From: JAICNG01 sp035249985
GTDB taxonomy: Bacteria; Gemmatimonadota; Gemmatimonadetes; Gemmatimonadales; Gemmatimonadaceae
DNA length: 64,000 nucleotides
NCBI GenBank assembly: GCA_035249985.1
Contig: DATFFP010000039.1
Location: 38,282-102,281, forward strand
Direction: 5' to 3'
Part shown: one piece after another, positions 7,545 to 14,489 of the stretch
How positions within the stretch are numbered: position 1 is the stretch's first letter
How the letters are laid out: each line of letters starts with the position of its first letter
Program-made: the position numbers and the translations under genes
The notes under the pieces: model-generated
Databases searched by the model: none
What the model was told of the DNA's origin: nothing
What the model saw: only the letters and a program-made list of their open reading frames with translations

Positions 7545-8297
7545 CTAACGCACCCGCATGCCGAAGCGCCCCCAGCGGATTCGCCAGGCGGCGAAATCGA
7601 CCGACAGATAAATGAACAGCGGACGACCGCGCAGGTTCTCGTACGGCACAAAGCCGTAGTAGCGCGCATCCTTCGAGTTGTATCGGTTGTCGCCGAGTGA
7701 GAAGAAGTGGTCGGCCGGTACGACGATCGGTCCCCAGTTGTCATGCGTGGGCCCGGTGGGGGGCTCGCCGAAGCGCGTACCGCGCACCTCGAAGCGCCGC
7801 TGCCAGACGAAATCGGGGTGCGCCTCATCGCCGCCGGGCCGGCCCGGCGTCGTGTTCACGTAGGTCGCGCTCTCAGGCGTGCCGTTCACGTAGAGCAGCC
7901 CCTCACGCATGTAGAGCGTGTCGTTCGGCAAGCCGAGGATGCGCTTCACGACCGTAGGATTTCCGTCGCGGACATCGGGCGACTTGTAGACGGCGATCTC
8001 GGTCCGGCTCGGCTCCGCGTACCCTGGGAGATTGACGTCGATGAGCGGCAGGTGCGGGCCGTACACCAGCTTGTTGACGAAGAGGAAATCGCCGACGAGC
8101 AGGGTTGGCTCCATGCTCCCCGAGGGAATGCGAAACGCCTCGAGGAGAAAAATCTTGATCGTGAAGAAGATCGCCGCGGCGATCGCCAGCTCCTTGAGGA
8201 GATGGCGCCAGCCGCCCCGCTTCCTTTTCACCCCGGGAGGCGCGCTCTCGGGAGTGCGTGCGCGCTCGGCGCGCGCCTTTTGTGCCGCCACTGCCAT
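7545..8297 (-). CDS. lepB: Signal peptidase I
   Basis: The 250-residue product has one N-terminal membrane anchor (AIAAAIFFTIKIFLLEAF) followed by the catalytic Ser box (IPSGSMEPTL) and the Lys box (VVKRILGLP), then the conserved HFFSLGDNRYNSKDARYYG region. It cleaves signal peptides of exported proteins on the outer face of the inner membrane. The start at MAVAAQKARA is chosen because the upstream part of the open frame is arginine-rich and lacks homology. The many lipoproteins and secreted enzymes in this window would depend on such peptidases. Confidence 0.93.
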   Translation of the reverse strand: MAVAAQKARAERARTPESAPPGVKRKRGGWRHLLKELAIAAAIFFTIKIFLLEAFRIPSGSMEPTLLVGDFLFVNKLVYGPHLPLIDVNLPGYAEPSRTEIAVYKSPDVRDGNPTVVKRILGLPNDTLYMREGLLYVNGTPESATYVNTTPGRPGGDEAHPDFVWQRRFEVRGTRFGEPPTGPTHDNWGPIVVPADHFFSLGDNRYNSKDARYYGFVPYENLRGRPLFIYLSVDFAAWRIRWGRFGMRVR

Positions 8298-8368
8298 TAT
8301 GCCGCGTGAGTGAGGTGGGAATCGAGCGTTTCGCGAAATACTCCCTCGCGACCTGCGAAGCACAAGAG

Positions 8369-8400
8369 CGGGGGGCATGCCGCACGCGGCACGCCCCCCG
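8369..8400. terminator. GC-rich hairpin between lepB and the SWIB gene
   Basis: A 15-bp stem (8369-8383 with 8386-8400, one G-T type mismatch) closes on a 2-base loop. It lies 24 bases past the stop codon of the SWIB gene on the minus strand and is followed on that strand by CTCTTGTG, a weak T-rich tail. It is a plausible terminator of the SWIB gene. Confidence 0.6.
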
Positions 8401-8424
8401 TTTCGCGAGCTGACGACGAACCGA

Positions 8425-8802
8425 TCAGCTCATGTGACGATTGACCAGCTTCGTCATCTCGAACATCGACACCTGCTTCTTGCCGCCGAAGACGTTGCGG
8501 AGGCGATCATCAGCGTTGATCATGCGACGCTCCTTCGCATCCTGGAGCCCGTTGCGCTTGATGTATTGCCACAGTTTCTTCGTGATCTCCGTGCGTGGCA
8601 TCGCGCGATCACCCACGACGGCGCCGAGCGCCGCGTCGGGCTGCATGGGCTTCATGAATGCGGCATTCGGCGTGCGCTTGCGACCACTCGACTTCCTGCG
8701 AGCGCTCTTCCGGCCACCAGCAGACTTCTTCCGCGCCGCGCCCTTCCGACGCGCGCCGCCCTTCTTCGCGCCTTTTCTCGCGCCTTTCTTCTTTGCGGGC
8801 AT
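8425..8802 (-). CDS. SWIB/MDM2 domain protein with histone H1-like basic tail
   Basis: The 125-residue product has a lysine/arginine/alanine-rich N-terminus (about residues 2-45, KKKGARKGAKKGG and similar) resembling histone H1 tails, followed by a SWIB domain (LWQYIKRNGLQDAKERRMI and VFGGKKQVSMFEMTKLVNRH). Bacterial SWIB proteins are known in Chlamydiae and several soil phyla and probably act on DNA topology or chromatin. The start ATG at 8802 is preceded by GGGAGA at good spacing. The combination of basic tail and SWIB suggests a nucleoid-associated protein. Its own terminator-like hairpin follows. Confidence 0.85.
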   Translation of the reverse strand: MPAKKKGARKGAKKGGARRKGAARKKSAGGRKSARRKSSGRKRTPNAAFMKPMQPDAALGAVVGDRAMPRTEITKKLWQYIKRNGLQDAKERRMINADDRLRNVFGGKKQVSMFEMTKLVNRHMS

Positions 8803-8948
8803 CGATATCTCTCCCGAGAGGTTGAGGGATCCGTTCTCCCCTACGACCACGGACTCCATCGCGCCTCAAAGTAAGGAGGCTTGCAGGAGACGCAAGGGCG
8901 AGAATTCCCTCGTGCGGTGCGCGCTCTCATAGGGAAAGCCGCTCGATT

Positions 8949-9290
8949 CTACTCCGCCACGACTAGTCCCTTCATGCTCGGGTGCAGCGCGCACTGGTAG
9001 TCGACGCGCCCTGGCGCCCGGATGACGACCGTCGCGCGCCCCTTCGCCGCTATGGTGCCGGAGTCCCACGCACCCGCGATCGCCGTCGCCGTGTGCGGCA
9101 CGATGTCGTCATTCCACCAGGTGAGCGTATCGCCGACTGCGACGGTAATGCGGGGCGGGACGAACTCGAATCCTGTGATCTTCACCACATGCGCCCGGGG
9201 ACGCGCGGCACCCGGCGCCGAGAGGAGAACCGCTCCCAGCAGCACGGCCGCCCCGCGCGCGAGTGCGCGCGAGGCTCGAATCGTACGCAT
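8949..9290 (-). CDS. Periplasmic cupredoxin (plastocyanin/amicyanin type)
   Basis: The 113-residue product has a signal peptide (AVLLGAVLLSAPGAARP) and a small cupredoxin domain. The type 1 copper ligands are visible: His in IVPHTAT, then Cys, His and Met in YQCALHPSMKG. It is expected to carry electrons in the periplasm. The start codon overlaps the stop of the DUF4142 gene by one base (TGATG), so both are co-translated. The pair is transcribed divergently from the ECF sigma/anti-sigma operon and may belong to its regulon. Confidence 0.87.
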   Translation of the reverse strand: MRTIRASRALARGAAVLLGAVLLSAPGAARPRAHVVKITGFEFVPPRITVAVGDTLTWWNDDIVPHTATAIAGAWDSGTIAAKGRATVVIRAPGRVDYQCALHPSMKGLVVAE

Positions 9291-9859
9291 CAGTTCGCCA
9301 GCTGCTGCTTCAACGATTCCGCATGCTGCAGGTGCGCGGCGATCGCCGGGCGCACGCTCACCAGCAGTGCGCGGAGCTCGGCGTTCTGCGCGCTCGGAAT
9401 CAATGCGTCGTCGATCGCCGTGAGCACCGCCCGGTGATAGTCCACCTCGTTCACGATGTAGGCACGATCGAAGTCGGCACCGCTTCGCGCCGCCAGGGAC
9501 GCCCGCGTGGCATTGGCGCTCTCGACGAGTCCCACGCTCGTCGGGTTGCCGACTGGCGTGACCTTGAGCCTCGTGACGAGGTCGACCGCCGCCTTGTTCA
9601 CGCCGGTATGGTCGGTAATCATCGTCTGCGCGAACTGGCGAATCTCGCCACTGGTAGCGCGCTCGAGCGCCAGCTTTCCATTGTCGATGTCGATCGTATT
9701 GGCGGCCACGACGATTGCCGCGATGTTCGCGTCGGTCAGCGGTGGCGCGGCCTGCTGCGCTCGAGGTGCGGCTGCCATGCTATCGGAATTCTCCATGGAG
9801 CCGGACGCGCACGCTCCAGTGATGAGGAGCGCGGCGAGTGGAAGTGCAATGGAACGCAT
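9290..9859 (-). CDS. DUF4142 family exported protein
   Basis: The 189-residue product has a lipoprotein-type signal (ALPLAALLITGACASGS, lipobox ending in Cys) and a DUF4142 helical domain with the usual features: ANTIDIDNGKLALERA, IRQFAQTMITDHTGVN and a C-terminal helix HLQHAESLKQQL. DUF4142 proteins are ferritin-like in predicted fold and of unknown function, often envelope-stress induced. The start at 9859 has GGAGA 7 bases upstream. It is the first gene of a two-gene operon with the cupredoxin and lies back-to-back with an ECF sigma gene. Confidence 0.83.
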   Translation of the reverse strand: MRSIALPLAALLITGACASGSMENSDSMAAAPRAQQAAPPLTDANIAAIVVAANTIDIDNGKLALERATSGEIRQFAQTMITDHTGVNKAAVDLVTRLKVTPVGNPTSVGLVESANATRASLAARSGADFDRAYIVNEVDYHRAVLTAIDDALIPSAQNAELRALLVSVRPAIAAHLQHAESLKQQLAN

Positions 9860-9926
9860 GGTCGTATCTCCAATGAGTTGGTGTGCAGAGATACGTCCGC
9901 CTTTCCGGTTCGGATCTGTCGGATTG

Positions 9927-9954
9927 TTGCCCCGCGCACCCTGCGGACTATCTT
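9927..9954 (+). promoter_or_regulatory. Candidate promoter of the ECF sigma operon
   Basis: TTGCCC (9927-9932) and TATCTT (9949-9954) are separated by 16 bases, about 95 bases before the sigma factor start. The same TATCTT hexamer with a TTG-type -35 is seen upstream of pruA. The assignment rests on pattern only. Confidence 0.35.
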
Positions 9955-10047
9955 CGCGAATCCGAACCCATTCCTCGTGTCGTATACCGAGAGCCACACT
10001 CCTGGAGTGCCGTGCCTGCAGCTGTCGCCGCGATTCAAAGGCGGGCG

Positions 10048-10650
10048 ATGATCGCCGACGTACGAACGCCGGGCAATGACGACGACGCGCTTCTCACGCG
10101 CGTCGCCAATGGAGACGAGCACGCCCTCGGCGCACTCTATGACCGGTGGTCGCCGCTGGTGTTCTCGCTCTGCGTGCACATCCTGGGGGACGATGATGAG
10201 GCGGAGGAAGCCGTCGAGGAGACGTTCTGGCAGGCGTGGCGACAGGCCGCGCGCTACGACACGAGCCGTGGCGCGGTGTCGACCTGGTTGACCACGATCG
10301 CGCGCAGCCGTGCGCTCGATCGCCTGCGCGCCAGCCGGCGGCGAAAGGAGGACGCGATGACTGACCTCTCCCAAGCGAAGCGCATGGCCGTCGAGACGAC
10401 GGCTCGCGGGGAGGACGACCCGGCCCGTGGCGCCGAGGTCGCTGAGCGCCGCGTGCTGGTGCGACAGGCACTGCGTGCGTTGCCGGCAGAGCAGCGTGAG
10501 GTGCTCGAGCTCGCGTATTTCCGCGGGCTCAGCCAGACGGAAATCGCGGAGCGCACGGGGCAGCCGCTGGGAACGATCAAGACACGGGTGCGGCTGGCGA
10601 TGGAGAAGCTGCGCGATCGGCTGGGAATCCTGCGGGAGCGTGAGCCATGA
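10048..10650 (+). CDS. ECF-family RNA polymerase sigma factor
   Basis: The 200-residue product has sigma region 2 (ALGALYDRWSPLVFSLCVHI, EAEEAVEETFWQAWRQA, STWLTTIARSRALDRLR) and region 4 (ALRALPAEQREVLELAYFRG, SQTEIAERTGQPLGTIKTRV), with no region 3, as in ECF factors. The start ATG at 10048 has AAAGG at correct spacing and lies just before the region 2 homology; the longer open frame is antisense-like. It overlaps the anti-sigma gene by 4 bases (ATGA). It should direct transcription of an envelope or oxidative stress regulon, possibly including the divergent DUF4142-cupredoxin genes. Confidence 0.9.
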   Translation: MIADVRTPGNDDDALLTRVANGDEHALGALYDRWSPLVFSLCVHILGDDDEAEEAVEETFWQAWRQAARYDTSRGAVSTWLTTIARSRALDRLRASRRRKEDAMTDLSQAKRMAVETTARGEDDPARGAEVAERRVLVRQALRALPAEQREVLELAYFRGLSQTEIAERTGQPLGTIKTRVRLAMEKLRDRLGILREREP

Positions 10651-11489
10651 ATCCCATGCGGCACGATGACGTACGCGACCTGCTCGCCGCCCATGCGATG
10701 GAGCTGCTCGGCCCGGAGGAGCGCACGTCGGTGCTCGAGCACGTCACAGGGTGCGCCGCGTGCGCCGAGGATCTCGAGTCGTTGCGGGCGACCGCGGGCG
10801 AGCTCGCGCTTGCGGCGCCGGACCGGTCATTCGATGCGCGCCGCTGCAATGGCGTGCGCTCGCGGCTGCTCGCGCGAACGGCCGCCGATCGTGAGGCGCG
10901 CGCTCGTCTCGCCGCGGGCCAGCTGCCGGAGCGCGAGCCCTTCGCCCTTCGTCGAGTCGATCTGGCGCCGCGGGAGAGCTCCAATGGCTGGCGCTCCGGG
11001 TTCATGCTGCTCGCCGCAGCGATCGCGGGCCTCGTTCTCGTCGGCGGGGGAGTGCTCCTCCAGACTCGCGAGGAGCTCGCGCGGGTGCGCGAAAGCGAGT
11101 CTCAGCAGCTTCAACTGATCGCGGGAATGATCGGGCCGGGCGTGCGAGTGATCGAGCTGGCAGGGACGGACGGGCGAGTGGGACGGGCGCGCATGTTCTG
11201 GAATCAGCCACAGCATTCGTGGACGTTCGTCGCTTACGACCTCGCGGGACCTTCGCAGGGGCGCGTGTATCAGCTGTGGCTCATCACACCGGACGATCGG
11301 AAGGTCAGTGCGGGAGTCTTCTCGCCATCGAGCGAGGGCAACGCCGTCGCGACGGCGACGTACGCGCTCGCGGCGGATTCGCTCGCCGCGGTGGCGGTAA
11401 CGGAGGAGCCGTCTGGCGGTGTACCCGCTCCGACGGGCCAGATCGTGTTGCTTGGGGAAGCGAAGTATGGCAACGAGCCGGGGCGCTGA
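10647..11489 (+). CDS. Membrane anti-sigma factor, RskA type
   Basis: The 280-residue product begins with an anti-sigma zinc-finger-like segment (LLAAHAMELLGPEE, HVTGCAACAEDLESL), followed by one membrane helix at about residues 118-138 (FMLLAAAIAGLVLVGGGVLL) and a periplasmic RskA C-terminal domain (QGRVYQLWLI, PTGQIVLLGE). It should hold the ECF sigma factor at the inner membrane until a periplasmic signal triggers release. Its ATG overlaps the sigma stop as ATGA, the classic coupled arrangement. Its stop codon is directly followed by repeat element F. Confidence 0.88.
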   Translation: MNPMRHDDVRDLLAAHAMELLGPEERTSVLEHVTGCAACAEDLESLRATAGELALAAPDRSFDARRCNGVRSRLLARTAADREARARLAAGQLPEREPFALRRVDLAPRESSNGWRSGFMLLAAAIAGLVLVGGGVLLQTREELARVRESESQQLQLIAGMIGPGVRVIELAGTDGRVGRARMFWNQPQHSWTFVAYDLAGPSQGRVYQLWLITPDDRKVSAGVFSPSSEGNAVATATYALAADSLAAVAVTEEPSGGVPAPTGQIVLLGEAKYGNEPGR

Positions 11490-11575
11490 CCACAGAGGCA
11501 CAGAGGGCACAAAGAACGCCCGCTCCAAAATGTCTTGCAGTTGGCCGTCCTCTGTGCCCTCTGTGCCTCTGTGGT
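11489..11575. repeat. Inverted octamer repeat, CACAGAGG type (element F)
   Basis: The left arm (11489-11516) contains CCACAGAGG/CACAGAGG units and the right arm (11548-11575) their inverted copies; about 25 of 28 positions pair. The 31-base loop contains TTGCAGTTG, also found (inverted) in the loop of element J. The left arm begins at the last base of the anti-sigma stop codon, and the convergent nfo gene ends 21 bases past the right arm. Related CACAGAGG repeats occur at 38013-38037 and 48371-48500. Confidence 0.88.
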
Positions 11576-11596
11576 TACGCAGTGCGGCCATGCCTC

Positions 11597-12484
11597 CTAC
11601 TTCGCCATTCCCTTCAGCAGCTTGATCATCTTGACGTCCCACGGATCGGGCGTGGGGTCGTCGTCGCCCACCTCGTAGTTTTTTTGCGGCGTCTCGAGAA
11701 TGAGCGGCACCTTCGCCGCGCGCTTGTCCTGCAGCAGCCACCGGAACGGCTCCTTGCCCAGTGCGCCTTCGCCGATGAGCACGTGGCGATCGAGATTCGA
11801 GCCGAGCTCGCCGGCGCTGTCGTTGAGGTGAAAGAAGGCTGGCGGCTCGCCGCACTCCTCCTCGAACTCGTCGAGCACCCCGGCGAGCGCGGTGCGTGAA
11901 GCGCTGAGGTCGTAGCCCGACACGAACAGGTGACAGGTGTCGAGTCCGTAGCCGGTGCGCGGGCGCAGCGTGTCGGGGACGCGAGAAAGGATGGCGCCCA
12001 CCTCTGCCGCCGTCCGTCCGATCTGCTGGCCGGCGCCAGCGGTGTTTTCGACGAGAAGCCTCGTCTCGGTGTCCACCGCGCGCAGTGCGGCGACAATGGC
12101 CTTTGCGACACGTTTTGCCGCGGTATCTCGGTCGCCGTCGCCCGCGTTGCCGGGATGGAAGCAGACTGCACCGGCTCCGATCTGGGTCGATCGCTCCAGC
12201 TCTTTGGTGAGGCCGGCGCTCGCCCGCCCCCACTTTTCCTCGTCGGCGTTCGCCACGCTGAGCGAGTACGGCGCGTGCACCAGGACATGACGGGCATCGA
12301 TCCTGGTCTCGGCGAGCGCGTCGCGAAACCGCTTCGCGCGCTCGGGACGAACGGAGATGCGATCGTTGATGAAGCGCGGCTTCGCCGTGAAGACCTGGAG
12401 CGCGGTCATCCCAGCCTTCTCGGCGCGCGCGACGGCCATGTGGATGCCGCCCTTATCGATAGTGTGGGCGCCTAGGTATGGCAT
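11597..12484 (-). CDS. nfo: Endonuclease IV (AP endonuclease)
   Basis: The 295-residue product has the full AP2Ec TIM-barrel pattern with metal-binding motifs: GAHTIDKGG at the N-terminus, HAPYSLSVAN, CFHPGNAGDG, LLVENTAGAG, GYGLDTCHLF, FHLNDSAGELGSNLDRHV-type region and PLILETPQ. It cleaves the backbone 5' of abasic sites in base excision repair. Length is typical for the family (280-300). It stands alone between repeat elements F and G and is convergent with the anti-sigma gene. Confidence 0.95.
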   Translation of the reverse strand: MPYLGAHTIDKGGIHMAVARAEKAGMTALQVFTAKPRFINDRISVRPERAKRFRDALAETRIDARHVLVHAPYSLSVANADEEKWGRASAGLTKELERSTQIGAGAVCFHPGNAGDGDRDTAAKRVAKAIVAALRAVDTETRLLVENTAGAGQQIGRTAAEVGAILSRVPDTLRPRTGYGLDTCHLFVSGYDLSASRTALAGVLDEFEEECGEPPAFFHLNDSAGELGSNLDRHVLIGEGALGKEPFRWLLQDKRAAKVPLILETPQKNYEVGDDDPTPDPWDVKMIKLLKGMAK

Positions 12485-12500
12485 GCAGCTCCGGGCTCAA

Positions 12501-12620
12501 GGGCAAAGATGACAGAGTTCAGAATACGGATTTCAGAATTCAGCAACCGCCTGCGCAGAGACCGTTCCAGCGCTGGTTCTGGATTCTGAATTCTGAATTC
12601 TGACATCTGACGTCTCTGCC
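12501..12620. repeat. Inverted GAATTC-type heptamer element (element G)
   Basis: The left arm (about 12501-12543) and right arm (about 12579-12620) contain tandem CAGAATT-type heptamers and pair imperfectly. The right-hand end (CTGAATTCTGACATCTGACG followed by TCTCTGCC) is repeated almost exactly at 35440-35467 in element H, and the left end resembles element B. The right end lies one base from the stop codon of the DUF2071 gene; nfo starts 16 bases to the left. Confidence 0.88.
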
Positions 12621-12621
12621 T

Positions 12622-13317
12622 TCACACGAAGCCGGGCAGCCACGTTCGTACATCGACGCGCGCCGCGAAGTGGAGATGGGTTGGATCTCCCGTGAGCGCG
12701 ATCCCCGCTGCAGCTCCCATGGTGTTGCGCTCGATGTGTGCCGAGGCCGGCTGCAAGGGCCAGGGCGGGTGCGCGATCTTCACGTGGAGAAGGCCGCGGC
12801 GCGACATCGCGAACAGCTCGTAGCGCTCGACAAGGAAGTGGTCGAGCGTACCCGGCGCCGCGCGGTACACCTGGCCCTCCGGGCGGTAGGTGGCGTCGAA
12901 GACGGCCGGTGGCGCACCACGGTGTGTCCGCGCACTGTGATAGCCCACCGAGCCATCAGATGCGGCCCTCATTCCCATTCGCGCGTCGTAGTACGGCAGG
13001 TGCACTGCCGCGCGCGCCGTACGAACCGCGATCGGGTTCGACGCGTCGAGGCTGAAAAACCACACGCCAGCACGCGTGCCCACGCGTACGTAGGTGCGGA
13101 CATTGAGCTCGTGAAACGATGACAGCCACGGCATGGCGGGAACACCACGCGGCCGTACGTTGCTCATGTGAAACGGAATCACACCGACCCACGCATCGCC
13201 ATCGAACGTGTCCAGCGTGAGCGCGGGTGGCAGAAGCGAACGCAGCGCGGCGGGCGCGACGGGCCAATGGGCGAATAGCAAATTCGTCCAGCGCTGATGC
13301 ATTGCCCAGGGTGCCAT
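12622..13317 (-). CDS. DUF2071 (YqjF-like) family protein
   Basis: The 231-residue product matches the DUF2071/acetoacetate-decarboxylase-like fold: WTNLLFAHWPVAPAALRSLLPP, VGVIPFHMSNVRPRGVPAMP, FHELNVRTYVRV and GVWFFSLDASNPIAV. The function of the family is not established. The start at MAPWAMHQRW is chosen because homology begins there and because the ATG lies 2 bases after the stop of the upstream lipoprotein gene. The two are probably one transcript. The stop codon is one base from repeat element G. Confidence 0.85.
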   Translation of the reverse strand: MAPWAMHQRWTNLLFAHWPVAPAALRSLLPPALTLDTFDGDAWVGVIPFHMSNVRPRGVPAMPWLSSFHELNVRTYVRVGTRAGVWFFSLDASNPIAVRTARAAVHLPYYDARMGMRAASDGSVGYHSARTHRGAPPAVFDATYRPEGQVYRAAPGTLDHFLVERYELFAMSRRGLLHVKIAHPPWPLQPASAHIERNTMGAAAGIALTGDPTHLHFAARVDVRTWLPGFV

Positions 13318-13319
13318 AC

Positions 13320-14123
13320 CTAACGCAAATCCCCCACCTGAACGCGAGCTCGTGCGGCTGGCGTCGCGCCACCGGTCGAGCGAGGCTGCTCGAGCCACGC
13401 GAGGGCAACCCGCCCGTCGCGGAGCGCGATCCTCGGCTCACGCGCAGCTCCGCTCACTCGCACCACTCGGAGTCGCTCGGCGAAGGTATGCCCTGCCTGA
13501 CGAGAGATCGCGACGCCCAACCGTGAGCCCCCGGAGCCGGGGTGCTCGTAGGCGACGAGCACGGTCTCGCCGGCGCTGGCGATGCTCGCGGTAACTGGCT
13601 CATCGCCGTAGAGCACGCCGATGGTCTGGTGCCAGATCGTTCCCTGTTCCATGGAGTGCGTGTACCAGACTCCGGCCCCTTCGATCGGCTCGATGAAGTA
13701 GGCGGCATGGACGTACGCGCTCGCGGCATCGGCTGTGAGCGCCGGCCGCGGCCGCGAGCAGCCGCGTCGTCCCCGGTCGCGTCCGTCGGCGACAACCGGA
13801 GTGCTCCACGTCGATCCGCCGTCCACCGAGCGTGTGACCATGAGGACGACGCTGCTATCGAAGCGCGCGAGGAACCAGGCGGCATACCACTCCTCGCCGC
13901 GCGCGCGTGCCGCAACCACCGACGTCGCGCAGCCGGCCGGCGGCAACACGACGGCAGGCGCCGGCTGATCGACGAGACGAGGCGTGCCATTCTCCTCCAT
14001 CGTCAGCCGTGTGGTCGCGCCAATCGTGCCAGCCATGTCCTGCGCGGGCCGCCATTCGATCGGCTCCGGCGCGCATGCCGCGACGAGGAGGAGAGCTCCG
14101 ATGCTGCAGGTGCGATTCCGCAT
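13320..14123 (-). CDS. Lipoprotein with sialidase-like (BNR/Asp-box) repeats
   Basis: The 267-residue product has a lipoprotein signal (CSIGALLLVAACAPEP) with the lipobox ending at Cys. The mature part has an Asp-box motif (SVDGGSTWSTP) and further beta-propeller-like strands with regularly spaced Gly/Trp. BNR propellers occur in sialidases and many non-enzymatic binding proteins; no catalytic sialidase motif (RIP) is visible, so an enzymatic role is not supported. It precedes the DUF2071 gene with a 2-base gap. The TAG stop is embedded in CGTTAGG, a heptamer frequent in this window. Confidence 0.7.
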   Translation of the reverse strand: MRNRTCSIGALLLVAACAPEPIEWRPAQDMAGTIGATTRLTMEENGTPRLVDQPAPAVVLPPAGCATSVVAARARGEEWYAAWFLARFDSSVVLMVTRSVDGGSTWSTPVVADGRDRGRRGCSRPRPALTADAASAYVHAAYFIEPIEGAGVWYTHSMEQGTIWHQTIGVLYGDEPVTASIASAGETVLVAYEHPGSGGSRLGVAISRQAGHTFAERLRVVRVSGAAREPRIALRDGRVALAWLEQPRSTGGATPAARARVQVGDLR

Positions 14124-14489
14124 TTCAGTCAGGCTCGCCTCGGTATGGATCCGCGGAAACCGGAGGAGAACTGCCAAGGGCAACCGCAAATGAACGCATT
14201 GAACTCAGACCCTCGCTGGCGCGTGGAGCGTGCAACGCGAGATGACGCTCCAAAGGTATTTGGTGCTCCTGCAGGCAACGATGTTCGTGTGCGGGGCGAT
14301 CCGGGTCACGTGCGCGCACCCGCGAATGCCAATCCTCCGCGGCGATCCGCGGTTCCTCGACCCCGGCGCGCGAAGGAGGCCATGTAAACGCGACACGGGC
14401 AACGCGGTTGGCCCCACTCGCGGGCTCCTGTATCTTGAAAACGGGCTGCCAACGGCGGCCCACAACGCCGATCGGAGAGAGGTTTCGTC
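14124..14489. other. Intergenic region upstream of pruA
   Basis: No gene is supported in these 366 bases between divergent genes. It contains a perfect 6-bp inverted repeat CCGCGG (14337-14342 and 14347-14352), a strong Shine-Dalgarno sequence AAGGAGG (14373-14379) followed by ATG directly abutting TAA (14382-14387), and the candidate pruA promoter at 14408-14436. Frames that stay open here are antisense continuations of neighbouring genes. Confidence 0.5.
14408..14436 (+). promoter_or_regulatory. pruA: Candidate sigma-70-type promoter of pruA
   Basis: TTGGCC (14408-14413) and TATCTT (14431-14436) are separated by exactly 17 bases and lie about 54 bases upstream of the pruA start codon. The TATCTT hexamer recurs at 9949-9954 before the ECF sigma gene. 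Confidence 0.42.
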
